Positions 27,301-42,300 of a DNA stretch of 64,000 bases are shown piece after piece. The translations under genes and the position numbers were made by a program. Origin of the DNA: Saxidomus purpurata (taxonomy: Eukaryota > Mollusca > Bivalvia > Venerida > Veneridae); contig JAFMSR010000001.1 in assembly GCA_022818135.1 (NCBI GenBank), positions 34,255,463-34,319,462 on the forward strand. Reading direction: 5' to 3'. The notes under the pieces are model-generated. The model was not told the DNA's origin and made no database searches. It saw nothing but the letters and a program-made list of their open reading frames with translations. The first letter of the stretch is position 1; each line of letters begins with the position of its first letter.

Positions 27301-30300
27301 GTGACACTGCCACAAATATTTTATACATTTCTAATTTGATTTACATTATCTACGTAAAACATATGGGTCTGATATTGTTTACAAATGTATTTAATATAGA
27401 TTGGTCATTTTGGTATTGAAACTCTTATTTTAGAGTTCTCCATTTCAACTTGGATGCAGAAAAACGGACTTGCTTCGATGTTACCAACATATACACGATG
27501 GGGCGAATTTATTGAATTCATGAAGGAAGTAACTGGTTTGGAAAAATATCTTCTCGATGAGGAGTGCTTAATAAAAGAAGATATGCATGTGGATGAATCA
27601 AACAAATTGAACAATGGTAACTTTAAAAATATAAGTCATCTTGTAAATATAATGTTCAGGTAAATCAATGCACTCATCGTTGTTTGCAGTGTTTTTATTC
27701 GGTAAAAGCGGCCAGTAAAATGCAATGGAACAAACGAACATTCGCGTTTATTAAAAGTCAAAACAAAACTAGAAATAACTATATATTAGAAAGATATAGA
27801 GTCAATTAATAAACAAGTGTATCTATATTTTGTAAAAGCAAATTTGCAAAGCCTTACAGACATACATGTACGTATTGGAATCAATATTTACATGCAGAAA
27901 TTCATTGGGTATTGTTTTACTGATTTATAAATAATTTACATGACAATAAAGTAAAGTTATTTAAAGAGATAATTATTACTGCATATATTTGTTCAGTGCA
28001 ATGAAATTCACCATAAATGGGGAATGCTTCATATTCCTAATTGCATTTAGTGTAAGATCAAGGTAACTTATGAACATGTATTTTTAAACTCTCCGGTAGT
28101 CGAAGTTATGCAGAAATTCCTATTACAATATTTACGTGGAATTGAGATAGAGAAAAACATACAGACATTACGCACAATTGTAATAGCATATAAAAAGGCT
28201 TATCCAACACTACACTAGCGGTGTTTGGCATACTTCCTAAGTGACAGCAGACATAAAACCGTTAGATGTATTCGACCTATTTAAACCAGAGAATTCTATA
28301 TTCTAGAATTTAGATATTTGATTGTGAACAACATAACTATAATTCAAAACATTTGTTTAGATGTATCATTTTGTAACTTTTGATATATATACAAAAATAA
28401 GGTTGGGTATATGAGAAGCAAATATGTAAACAAGTACAGTAAAGGTAACAGGTTATCATCTATGCCTTACACAATCATTGAGCTAACATCTGAACGGCTT
28501 AAAAAACCTGAAAATGGAAATAGCTGTACATGTACTACATTTACCCGTTGAAACATTTTCAAAGTTTTTATACATAATAAGACATGTTTTCAGCTATTGT
28601 CATCACACGGCATTTCTTTGTCGCATCAGTTATTTTTATACATTACAGATAGTTTATATTAATTTATTTATTCATTACAGATCTATATGATGTGGACGTT
28701 TCAGCATATTCAAGTGACGCTTCGTGTAAGAGAACATCCGACTATAGTTACACAGAATGTTGCATGCGATCCGAAGTATTGAATAGAAATCTTTCGATGA
28801 ACTTTTCATTTGAACCTTGTGAATATAGACTGAACGTAAATGTGGAAAACATCAAGAGGGAAATAAATCTGTTAGAGTATGAATGGGGTAAACAATTAGT
28901 TTTTATATATTCGGCGTTATCTTTGTTTTATATCATTTCTTTAAAGAAAGGAGGGTTAGGTGTCTTATCTACTCATACAAATAACATGACTAATAAATTA
29001 TTACATTATTGGAAAAAATGTTCATAGGTTTAATTTGATTAACGGTACTTAAATCAACACAAGTATTGTTTGGGCTTCTATTTTTGCAGAAACAAGACAT
29101 ACTGTGAGTCTGATTGGACTTTGGGTATTAAGGTAAGCATTAACGTATTCCGGTTATTGTGACAATATTACGTTAATTTTTATGATCTTGTTAAACACCC
29201 GCTATTATAGCTAACTGTCATCAGGACTCAACCAGACAAGATGTTCACCGAATCAGGAACTGTTTTTCCAAAGGGATCATTTTGTTTTTTCATAGCCTAA
29301 ACCTCTTGTTGGATTTTAATCAAACTAAGTCGGAAGCATCTTTGTTGTGTATATAGTATATCGAGGTCATATGTTTAAAGTTCACAAAATCGCAAGGGCC
29401 TCAAATTAGACATTATTTTCCGCTCTCCCTTGTTTGCCTTGTCATCACTTTTAGTTGGAAGTATCAGTATATAGTTTACTTGTGCATACTGTTATTTGGG
29501 ATCATATGGTTAAAGGGTAAGGTCACAGTGGCCTGACACTTGATAATATTATCCACTCATCATCTCCGAAATTCCTTGTTGACTTGGTGGGAAGCATTTG
29601 TATGAGCTCCATTGAGCATATTGTAATGTATGGTATTGTAAACAATGGCATGAACTGTGATAACAATACCTGTAGTAAAACTTCGTTACCTCGAGCATCG
29701 ATAACTCGAGAACCCCGGTTGTCATATAGTCATTACGCTGATATACATGTATGGCAACAAACAGACGGCATTTAATCGAATTAATTCAAAATGGTAATCT
29801 GGGTTCGTGATCAAATAAAATTAATGAATGCATAAATTCTACTACAACATAACGGTCCTCAAATACACTTTGTTCATAAGTCACAGTAGAAAAAATTGTA
29901 AACTTTCCATGATTCGGATAACTCGGATAACTCGAGCATTTTACTCGTCCTCTTGCGACCTCGAGTTATCGAAGTTTTACTGTACTTGTTATTTCCAAAA
30001 CCCTTAATTGGATTTTCATCCCGCTGGGTCGAAAGCATCAGTATAAAATATGGTTTCTTATATTACAATACATTTTAATTTAAAGATATAGTCTAAGGCC
30101 AATGCCAAAAGGTCTACTCGCTCTAAGAAACTTCTGTTTGGACGTGCATTATACATGCACTTGGTGGGATGCATACATATAAAAGCTAATTGTATATATA
30201 TTTATGTTGGGTCATATGGTTAAATGTTGAAGTCACGTAGGCCTAAAAAGTGAAAAGCTTGTCTGCTTTTCTTTTCAAAACCCCTGGTTGGATTTTAATC

Positions 30301-33300
30301 AAACTTGGTGGTAAGCATGAGTATGGAGTATTGTTATATGGAGTATTGTTACAAAATTATATTGGATCATACAATGCAATGTCAAAGTCAAATAAATTGT
30401 AAACAAATTGTCTTGCCCTTCATCTCCAAAACGCCTTGTCAGATTTTCAGACAAAAAAAGAAGCATCAGTCCAACGTCTAGTCATATATTCTTTGATTTG
30501 ACTCATATTGTATAAAGGTCGCAGGGGCTTGGAACCTTAAATTCCTGTCCGCTTGTTACAGACAGAACCCCTAGTTGGAGTTGATTCATTCGTAATTACA
30601 AGTATTAGTATTCAGTGTAGATGTGCATACTGTAATTTTGATCATTTTGTTAAAGGTAAAGGCCACAGATGTCTGAAATTTGAGATGGAAAACATTATGG
30701 TCTCCATAGCCAAGTACCCGCGTTTGCATTTTATCAAACTATCTAGGTGGGAGGCATCAGTATCAAGTCTTATTTTGCATATCGCATCCTTGGTCAATGA
30801 AGTCAAAGGTTTAAGGGGCCTTAAATATGGAAAGATCTTGGCCATCCACATCTCCAAAACCCCTAGTTAGAATTTATCAAGCATCAGTATGAAGTGTAAT
30901 TGTGCATATTGTAATGCGGGATATCAAATGATCTAATGACAAACTAACAAGGGCTTGAATAGCGAAATTATTGTTTGCTCTTATCTTCCAAACACCTTAT
31001 ATGATTTTCATCAAACAATAATCTTTGGCTGTCTTTAGGGGTATGTAGTTGTTGGGTGCCGAGGGGTTTATGCCTTTGAACCGATTTCTTACTGATCAAT
31101 ATGATGTGACTAATGTAGAATTTCTGTATATATGTGTTATTTTAGAAAACTGTATCATAAACCAAACGTTGATGCTTGGTGACTCACCCTGAATAAAGTC
31201 TTGCATTGATGAAATCATTCTTAAATGTAATTTTTACTATAAAAAGCATCACGGATATGTTTATATTTACGACTGACTGCTATAGAATGCATTTTAATGA
31301 CTGAAAACTTATTTCAATCCTATACCCTAACTATACTTAATGAATATCTTTTCAACTCTTGTTATTGTTTCAAAAGAATTTAGAAATTCGCACGTGTATG
31401 CTTTAGATACATGTACTTGAATATTTGTTTCGTCTGACGTGACATGCACCATTCTTGCATGTGTTTATGGGGATTATGTTGTTAAACAGTTTAAATATAT
31501 TCATATTGTGACGGAAAATGTTGTATCAACGTCAATTTACCACACACTTTCAGTCGGTTACCGTTTCGCTCTTTAATTGTGTATTCAATATTTTGTCAAC
31601 GAACACAATATGTGCATATGATTCAGATTCATGGTGACAAACGTACAGTCAGAGAAACAGTTTTCCGTCGATCTCGACCTACACCTTCTGGTATTAGACG
31701 GAAATAATGAAACGGATATTTCTGTAATAGTTGCAAATGATCTGAAAATTGCTTACACGTCTTGTCCAAAGGATACAAATAGATTGACTAACCCGTATTA
31801 TGGTAAGAAACATTTTGCGTAAACAATTAATACAAATTGAAATAAGTTTCATGAAATTCTGATAATAGAACCATTTATATGCATATTACATTTTACAAGT
31901 AAATGTTGAAGACACGACCAAGAACAAACATCATTGTGCAATGTTTTAACAGCTTTACGCTACCAATAGCATTCGTTACACGAAAAGACTCATACAATGT
32001 CCTGTACATATGTTTAGGATATTCACTGAAAAATGAAAGCTATAGTCATCAGTTTTAAGAATCATTCATGCGTTGGATATTTTATCCCGATTTTTCAACT
32101 GGTCAATTAAACGTTAATCTTAACCTTTTGAACAGAAATATCTCACGACTTTTGGAATATACCTGAGTGCACTATAAATGAAACGATTGAAGCGGTTGAC
32201 ACACCTATTCAAGGTTAGTAGATGCTGCAAATTAGCGTATACGTATTTGTATCTTATAGATCTCCTTTCATCTTTTTAATATATAAATTCTACTCTTTCT
32301 CATTATTAAATCTCAATTATTAGTTTCTCTCTACGATGATGACCCTGGTTACAACATAATCTGTAATGATGACAACGTTTTCGTTTAGAATTGTTTTAGA
32401 ATTTGCCAAAGATAATAAGGTCATCATTATTCAGCAAGTTGCTACTGTGTTGTAAATACGATGTATGAAATTAAGGAGTTTCGGATATAATTCATTACTT
32501 GAATAGACAATAAGGTCGACCGACGTAGACACGAAAGTCTTTGCCTTTATGTTTTGTCCCTATGATGAAAAGAACTTAACGTGGTTCTAAATTAAAATGC
32601 GCTTAAAAAGATGATGCATTACACTGGGTAGTGAACATGTACACTATGTTACAAAGCTTGTTTCTTTGGTTACTGTTTACATCTGCTATAGCCCCTCGTT
32701 GCATGCATGTCGTGAAGCAGGCACTGGGTTTCGCCAGTTACTTGACTTCGGTTTTGTAGCTGGTAGTGCTTTTGCTAACTACGAAGTGGAGTGGCCCTAA
32801 CAAGGGCTGTTTGTGTCCACACGGCGGAGAGATGTGCAGTATTTTAAAATAAACGTGTCCCATGTTTTGCCAGTTAAGTTAGAATCACTGGTTTTATCAC
32901 CAATTTTTTACATATATACGTACCTTGAAAATACCTTCATTGGAATCCGATAAGCTTTCTGTAACCATTGTTTACGTACCTGTATCAAAATGATATCAGC
33001 AATGACCGAGATTTTATCAAAAATACACAAACGTAGATTTTAAATGATTACCAAGTTCGTTAGTTAGCTTTTATTTCAAAGAACAACATGATTCTAAGAC
33101 GATGGGGAGTGTTACTCCCACCTATTTATAAAGCATTTCTCTTCAGAAATCACGGATGACATTTTTGGAGTTACTTAACTGGTATGTCCACTGTATGACC
33201 GAAATTGTTTAAAAGATTGTATATGTCAAAACGGAACAAACATTGTGTAGAATTTAAGCTGTAGCTTAAGGAAACAGTCACATAAGTATACGAATAGCCC

Positions 33301-36300
33301 TTTGCTTAAGTATCATATATCTTGCTAATAATAATTTATCATTTATCTAAAGGATGTCATGGCCTACAGCAAGAGATTAAAGACGTCTGCAGTTTGAGCT
33401 CCGATTGCAGTGGAATAAAATGTTGTACTGTCTTAGACTTTGGAGATGCAGAAAGAAATGCAAATCTTGAATTAACCATTGACTGTGACCACAATATGCA
33501 ATTAAGGATTGAAAACAAACTATGGGAAAGGAATCTTTTAGATATTCCAGGTAAATGTGCAAAGATGACTTACAGCCGATTTATTAACGGTAAAGCATGC
33601 TAATATTTTTGCGTTAGTAAAGCAAGCAGCATAGACACCACAAACTGTTAACCACGTATACATGTACCACCTGATATTTTATTTATTGCTTAACACCATA
33701 AACTCGGTTAAAAAGAATAGACTAAATGTCATGCATTGCGTATTTTATCAATGACCTCTTGATAATAAGAATAAATTTGAGTTGATTATTTGCGTTATTT
33801 AGCATAACTTAAAGGTCCATTACAAAGACCAAATTGATTTGTTTTAATTTTGGAATTGTAACAGGGAAATACAGCTTAAAACTGGCATTTAAACTGTACA
33901 ATAGCCGTTGAGTATTTCCCTGATTGCTGCAGAAAAATAAGTGAATCTTGAGTGGCCCGGGTAATCTTTTTGTCTTACTTCCACTTTATTGCATGTTGTA
34001 AACAGTCAGTGATATATGTTGCACATGACTGGGAGTGAAGACCTTTCAAATATAATTCAAAATAGGCATCTTTTTCATTTACAACCTATTTACAGCCTCT
34101 TTCTGTGAGATTGCTGGAAAATTACATAGATATTTGAAAAATGGAAAACTTACTTTCGTTTTTGAAAAGGCAAAATATAATTTATTAATTATTTTGTTAA
34201 ACTCAAATTCTCAACACAATATGTGTCACATTCAATGCAGTACGTCATATTGTTTCGTCTTAGAAGATGCCCGTTAAAATTCAAGATTTAAAAGAAAATT
34301 TGATTTGGTCTTTGTAATGGACCTTTAACGGAAGCATTGTATTTATGATATACCAATTACACTATTTATTTATATATATCAGTTCTTTTTTAACAAGAAA
34401 AGACAAATAAAGTGTTTAGTTATAAGTAACGGTTGAAATTAAATACTCTTTCTACAGACGTAATTTCATTTACTGTGGCGAACTGTATGACTGTCGACTT
34501 GGTTGTTCAAGAGCATGGTCAACAATATTCAGTCTCAATGAATGTTACCGTGTGTACACTTTCAACCGATGTGATTATATGCGATGTTAACGTCATGATT
34601 TCCAATCAATATTTGTCAAAGAAACAATGTTTGGAACGCAAGAAAAGAGAAGTGATAGATATTGTAAACGGGTAAATATCTGTGTGACATAACTTTATTA
34701 CAAAAAAAATATTTGTTTTAATAGGTGCACATAATTGCCACATGTTTTTGGCTTGGACCTTCGCAAAGTATGACACTGCGCGGATATTTGTCCTTCCTTC
34801 TTGTCAGCTTTTACGTACTTTCATAAGAAGTTTTAAAAGTTTCTAGTTTTGATTGTATTATTATTTCATCGAAAATCTTAAATTGGGAGAGGCGACTAGT
34901 TTTTCTTATACGGGAAACTACAAATTCCTTTACCGTTCTGACTTTAAGAAGAATATTGATCAATAATTTATGGCCTTAAAACTTGTCATTTCAAAAATTG
35001 AAACAAAAGTTAGGGAATATGTATAAAATAATTATCAAAACTGACTGAAGAGAAAATATGTGATGATGTCGTTATAGATATAATGTTCACATGTTTTGGT
35101 CGGTGTATGGTTCATTTATATCTGTCGAATAGAACAAATATTACTAAGAATAATAAATTTCTGAGCAAGTTTTTAAGTAAATTTCTTGGCCATAAAATAA
35201 AGTTGCTATTTGGAAGGGCATCATTATTATAAAAATATGTTTACTTTTTTTAAGCTCCTGTACTTACATGTACATGTACATCTCTGAATCTTCATTGTAC
35301 ATGTAATTCGAAATCCATAGACCAGTGATTTTCGTGATACCTTAAATTTTAGTCTTACTTGTCCATAGATTAGATTTAACTTGTAACATTGTTTTAGTAT
35401 TTAATAATATTGTTTTAATGTTTTTAAATTGATATACTACATGTATTTGTAGAACATAGTTACATTTGTTCACAGAAATTTAAAATGACATGTTAATAAA
35501 CCCGTATTATTTTTATCGTTAACAGGTATGACGAGCCAGATTTCAAAGTGATTGTTCGAGAACTCATGAAAAGGGGTGCAACTGAAAATGAAATTCAGCA
35601 AATGTTTGATAATTTAATAGAAGACGAGGTATGAAATCGATGCACTGTTAACAAAATGACGTTGTCTTTTCTTCTACGCACATGCATTGCAACTGAAATG
35701 TGTATGTTCAGATTGCGCACGAAACGTTAAAAGTACCATTTTAGCTCTTCAATAACAAATGTTCGAAGTTAGTTCGCAAATTGCTTTGAAGGCATTTGCG
35801 AAATAACTGATGATCTCTAAGACTCTTGATTAGTTCAGTGTGTCCAAAACTACTGCTGACCTCTTAGACTCTTGATTTATAAAGTGTGCCCGTATTTCAA
35901 GTCAATGTATATATTCTATATTCATAAATGCTGTAGAATTTTGATAATGTCGAATAACATAATTTTATTCAGTGTTTATACTAAACAAAGGAATTAGCAA
36001 GATTTTAGCAAAATGAACTGTTCTAGTAAATTTTCAGAAACGTCACAAAACTGAAGTTTGGCAAGATGAACCGTTAAGTGATTCTGATACAAGCACTGGA
36101 TATTCGGCAACATTGAGATCCTTAGGACATAACAATCCCGAAACACTAAAACATCAGCGCGGAATCTTTAACACCAGTATTGATGTTTTAGGAGGTATGG
36201 GTACATGAAAAAGTTGGGGACCGATAAGCCATTTAGTTGAACTGAATGATTTACTTGCAAAATTCTGAATAATAATCAAGTTAGGCAGTTTTAGATAAAT

Positions 36301-39300
36301 AAAATAAATTTAAGACTGTTTTACTTCTAATGTATGGAAAACATTAAAACTTCCACACGAAACATCTAGACCATCACAATCTGAGACTAATTTCGCTTTC
36401 ATGGTTAAATACCACTTCTGTTTGATTCACTTTTGTACATTGTATGTATGTAGCTAAAACAAAACCATTGTTTTCTTGATAATTCACTTCAAAATCAACT
36501 GTAAATGATTTTAAATACCGAAAAAAGCCCAAATGTCCTTCTATGAAAAGACTACAATTATCTTATTCTTTAATGTTTCTTCTTTACATTGTGACCTCTA
36601 ATGTTATAAAGTCTATTATTGAATATCAATAATTCCATAAGTTGCTGTACAAAAATACATTCAGGACTCATTTCACCGAACCGTTTCAAGTGAAGCGTTT
36701 ATTTTTACCCTTTGTAAAGGTCTTGTATAAATCATACATTCATATAAAATTTGCGCGGTAAAATACTTTCAAAGACTGTAGCTATGCCGTGTTTTATACG
36801 CCGGCATTACCCGTTTCATGATAAAGTAAGAAAATTTTGTTCTTTTTTTTTACTAAATGCCTGATCTAAACGTAACAGTTTTTAAGCAAATGGAAGTCAT
36901 TCGGCTGCACATAACTGCAATAATACGAAAACCAATCATTAGTCCAGTGCTAAAATCAGATATGTTTTCAGGAAAGTAACGTTAATATTTTACCTAAAGC
37001 AATCACTTCAAGAAACATTTTTGAAGGCACAACCAAGAAAGGAGGCATCGAGAGTTAGTTTCTGTTGCATGAAAACATTCATTTGATACAAGTCAGTTGT
37101 TTCCTGTAATAGGAAAAGACAGTGCTGTCCTTTCTGCAGCCTATTAAATAAATGAGTCACGAAAATAGAGTTTCTTCCTTCTAAGACCAAATTATTCTTT
37201 TCTGGTAGAGTTTAAACTCATAACATCGGAAAAAGCTGCTATTATACGTTACCCAAAAGCTACTTGGAGAAAGATGTGGTGAATAAAAGTGATTTTCTAG
37301 ATATTACGTATAAGAATTTATAATGAAACATTTAATGTCCTGTGCCCTAGGGCCAGTTGAATTAGCCAGTTACCTAGTTGTGACAAACATATCGTTGCTC
37401 ATATGAAGCGAGCAGTTCGTTTTCATTGTAACTGAACCCAAACATATACTTTAGTGGAATGTCAACTTGACACAATTTACATTTTTTGTTTCAGGTGATA
37501 TAATTCAATCTATTTTTGGAAGTGTCACTGATGTTTTACATAGAGCAAACCAACTGTTTGTCGTTGGCAATGGTTTTTCTGATGAGGGCATCAAGTCACT
37601 TGGAGTCCAGCTTGCAAGCATGACGATTGGTGACATAGAAGCAATGTTGCAAGTCAATAAGGTGGACCCTCTGATGGTATTTCAGCTGGTCCAAGATTTC
37701 ATCGATTTAGCAAAGGCTTTGGTAGGGAAATATTCCGTAAAACTATAGAGATAAGTCTTATTAAAATACAAAATGTACGAGTGCAGCAATACATTTAGCT
37801 CCGTATAAAATTTTATACGAACGAAGGGACGTAGTATGGGAACACCTGCGGTGGGCGGGCATCCGGCATCCACAGTTTGCACTCTCTCATACTCGAACAG
37901 TTTTCATCTGATCTTCAACAAACTTGCTGGACATGTTTGCTGGCCGAATTATAATGTCTTGGTCAAGTTCGATAACCAGCCAATTCGGCCAAGGCACATT
38001 TGGATTATGGCCTAAAGCGTAACCAAAATTGGCCAAATTAGCCTTGTCCGTTCTCTTAGTCAACAGTTTTCATCTGATCTTCACTAATTTTGCTGAACAT
38101 GTTTGTGGGCATGATGTCTATACCAATGTCGATAACCAGCCAAATCGCCCAATGAACTATGGGATTTTGGCCCTTGAAATATAAAAAAATCACTTACATT
38201 GTAATTAGCCTTTTCCACTCTCTACAGTTTTCATCCGATCTTCACCAAACTTGCCGAAAGTATTTTTGGGCATAATGTGTAGGCCAAGTTTGATAACCAG
38301 TTTAATCGCCCGAGGCACTTTGGATTATGGCCTTTGAATTATCGAAAACTGATGAAATAAAGCTTTCTTAGCTCTATAGTTCGAACAGGTGAAGTAGCCT
38401 TGTCCACTCTATAGTTAAAACATGTTTTACAAAACCTATGAACTGCCAGATACTGAGGTATGCCTTCCTGGCGGGCGTATTTTGTGACAGTTTGTTACTC
38501 TTGTTGATAGTTAGAATCAAAGAACAAGACTTTGTGTCACAGTGAATCTAATAACCTTTAATGTATTTACAGTCAAAAGATCTTAATAATCGGTACGTCT
38601 ATAACAGAGGTATGACGTTTGTCCAGAAATTTTTCGAACATCCCAAATGTTGTACATTTTACTTTTGTTTTAAAAGTAATGACACAAAATGTTTTTTTTT
38701 TACTTGAAATGTCTATATATGTTTTCTCGTTCTTTTAGTACTCTGAATTAATGGAACGACTTGTGGACAGAAGCACAGAGAATGCTTTTGAGACGTTTGA
38801 TATAATATTGAGAGGAACGATTTGGTTTCCGAAAAGGAATATCTATCTATTCAGTGGAAGAAAAGTTATTCCAATAGGACCGCTTTGGCTTTATCTGGGT
38901 ATGTGAGTTATATCGGAAGTATTTTTTTATTTTGTTAAAGTACAATAGTATGCTGGCACCGTAATTACCAAGTATGATACAAGTTCAAATGTATTACAAA
39001 GCTACTTACCACGTATCATGAGTACATGTATGTGTTTGTTGAAATAAACACACTATGCTTGTGTTAAGACGTCTTCGATTGGACACAAAGACGAGCAAGA
39101 ACGCCTGAGACGACATTACTGAAAATTATCTTGCTGTCGCAAAATGAAAATAAAAGAATTAGAAGATATTATCTAAGTTTATGATTACAGTCACATTTTC
39201 GTTCATATTTATACGAAGACGGAATATCTTTAATTCAATTTTACTTTCGTTTTTCTCAGGGTGAGTACCGTCAGTACCTTAAATGAACTGTATGTATATT

Positions 39301-42300
39301 CCATTTCATTTAGAGGGGTATGCGTTTAATACAATGAGTTTGAGCTAATAAGAGCATACGAACCTTGAAAACAAACTGTATGACCGCAATTTAGCCCAGC
39401 CACCTTTGCCTGCTGAGCAATGCCCTACTGGTTAATTAGTCCCTTATCGATCAAAGATAGGTTTGCTCGGTTCTGTCCGTCCATCAGCACTTCGTGTTCG
39501 GGCAAATTAAACGCCTAATAGCAGAACTTGTAATTTCAGAAAAGAACAAAACGTTTATAGGATACAAAATGACCCGCATGCTTCGAAAATTCAAGTTTTA
39601 ATACTAATTATTAAAAGAACATGTACATTATTATTTACAGCCGCTTTTCACACAAAAAACACACTAAGTCATTTTAGAGTCTTGGTTATGGTATAAAAAT
39701 TTGATTGCGCGAGTGTCGAGTGGTTAACGCTCAGGACTATCAATGCGGAGGTCCCCGTTTCGAATACAGGCCAGGTCACTGGAATCAGAAATGTTTTTCA
39801 GTGTATATAACCCAGAGGTGGACTCACGTGTACTGGTGCTTTACATCGGGCATGTAAAAGAACTAAGGTGTATGTTCGTAAAGAGCTAGAGTCTGGTACC
39901 CGGACTCTCTGGTTTTTGTATCTGTCTCTTCAACATGTGTCTGTCAAGGGTTTTGGCAGTTTCGCCTGAGGAGAAAGGTACTGGAATCCTTAAAAACAAA
40001 AATAAAAAATCTCGGGCAGTGTGTTTTCCTGTCTGGCACTAGAATGCTACAGCTTTCATTATATACCTAATTTATTCAATGTTGATGTAAAATTTCTTTG
40101 TTATATGAGCAGCACGAAACAAAACAAACATCAATAATCCCCTGTTCTTTTATAATCAGTTGCTGAACTAGTAGCTTGACATGTAAGAATATTACAATGC
40201 TACGACAGTTGGTTTATATGTGGATTTGTTTCTTTTTTGATAATCTGAATCACTCTCGAGGTCCCGCATGTTTTGTGTTCTGGTTATTGACAGCAAACTC
40301 GACAAGAAAATATCATGCATATGAATTAGCTGTTAAATATTTAGTCTTATATTACGAGATCCGATGATTTTAATTAGGTTTGAAGTGCGAATGAATCCTC
40401 TGTGCTGCTTAGATATTCCAAGGTCGAACTCTGTTGAATGAAATTTGTAAATAATTTATCTGCAATACATTGTAGGTTTTGGTATTCAAGGTTATTTTGG
40501 AGTAGACTTGGGATTGGAAGGTAAATTGATAGCTAGAACTGCAGCATGCATTGTAAGTCCTTTTGGAGGACTTTCAGCGTATGGAGAGGCTGGTATAAAA
40601 GTTGGTCTATTGGAAGCAAGACTAGTATTAGAAGGAACGGTTCTAGACGTTAGTTTTCCGACCCGCGCTGAAATTGCATTTTCAAAATTTCCACTTGATG
40701 TTTCGTAAGTACAATTAAAATATACTTAAACATAAATAAAAAATTACATATTCTCAACAAAATACAACGCAGTAGGTGATAACAAAAAAATAAAATGCTT
40801 AAATGTTTGGGTGCAAAGAAATTCATTCTAAGACTAATAACGGAATTATACCTTTTTTAAAAACTGGTGTTTGTGTTATTTCTAAAATATTCTTAGAAGA
40901 GACAGCACAACTATAACTCAGCTAAGCTTTAAGTTCGTAAACTTGTAAGTTATCTAAAACAAAATGTCAATAAATAGAGGGCATTTACATACATTATATG
41001 AAATCCGAACTTGCTCATAGTAACAAGGTAATACATATAGCTATAACTGTTTTTTTTTTCAGCTTAGTAATGGACCTAAATCTTATACCATTTCGTCTGC
41101 AACTTACAGCTGAAGTAACTTTGAAAATTAAGTATTTGTTTGGTAGCTTTGAAATAACGCTACTCCGCAAAACACTATGGGAGTATTTGTCTCCAAAAGT
41201 AAAAAAAAGAGTTGTAGACAGCAGGACAATAGAAAGGGATGTTACACCACCAGACATGTCGCAGCCCGTTTCTTTTCCGGAGCAGGTACCGTTAACATTT
41301 GTATCTAATATAGATATACAATAGCGTCATAACGCTTTTTTGATGTTATGTTTGTACTTGATTTACTATGTTTAAATTTCTCCCTCACATTTATAGTATA
41401 TATCAGATGAACAACTCAGACTTTTCACAGGTGCATTCATCTATTGTAGATATAATTCAATTTCGATTGTGACTGACTTGAGTTAACGCTACAAATCATT
41501 ACATTTATTCTTTATTTTTAAGTCCCGACTGTGTAGCCCCGTTTAATTTCCCTGTAATCGGTTGTCGGTTAGGCAGTGGTTACAAATTGGTTCTGTCAGA
41601 CATAGAGTTAAGTTAAAGTCCGATGATCACTTTTGACGAAAAATTGTATATCTTTTATTACCAAGAAATATGTCTGACCGGCGACATTAACCGTTGTTTA
41701 TACCAAAAAACTCGTTTAAGTTGCTTTGCAAATCGGATGTTTTCTTTCAAATGATATAACGAAATATAAATGCGCTCTCTGACTACACAGTTTAATGAAG
41801 AATCGACACAAATATGAAGAAAAGTGTACGTCAACAGTGTTTTAGAATAAATGTATACAGTTCTATCTTTATTATTTTAGTGGATTCATTATTCTACATG
41901 TACAAATGTATGCATGCTATCAAAAGTGATAATGTAACTAGATGCCACGTTTTATATAATGTATAGAGGATAATTGAAGGTTTTTAAGGATAATTGACGA
42001 GTGGCATAGCCACGGGTGAGAAAAAAATATACAAATGTACTTTTGGTGTTTTCGAGGAAAATGAACGTGATATGATACCGATATCAACAATTCGTCTGTT
42101 TATTTTATGATTAAAACTATTTTTATTGCGTTTGTTTCTATAAAACATCGAGATTCGCGGAAAACGTCATTAGAAAAACTAGCACAAATGACGTCGTTTT
42201 AACGACTTTATCGTCGCATAGTTTCGAGCATTATTTACGCTCGATTTACTTTTTGACGTAGGTCCGGGCTAAATATTGCAAAAACAGTGAAAATAAAAAT

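Noticed and set aside
28641..28680. Upstream duplicate acceptor 'cattacag' for exon 24
   Set aside because: Its use would add 32 bases and a stop codon; the second acceptor keeps the frame.
39705..39775. Possible tRNA gene
   Set aside because: A- and B-box-like words are present but the cloverleaf is not, and a SINE body with an A-rich tail follows.
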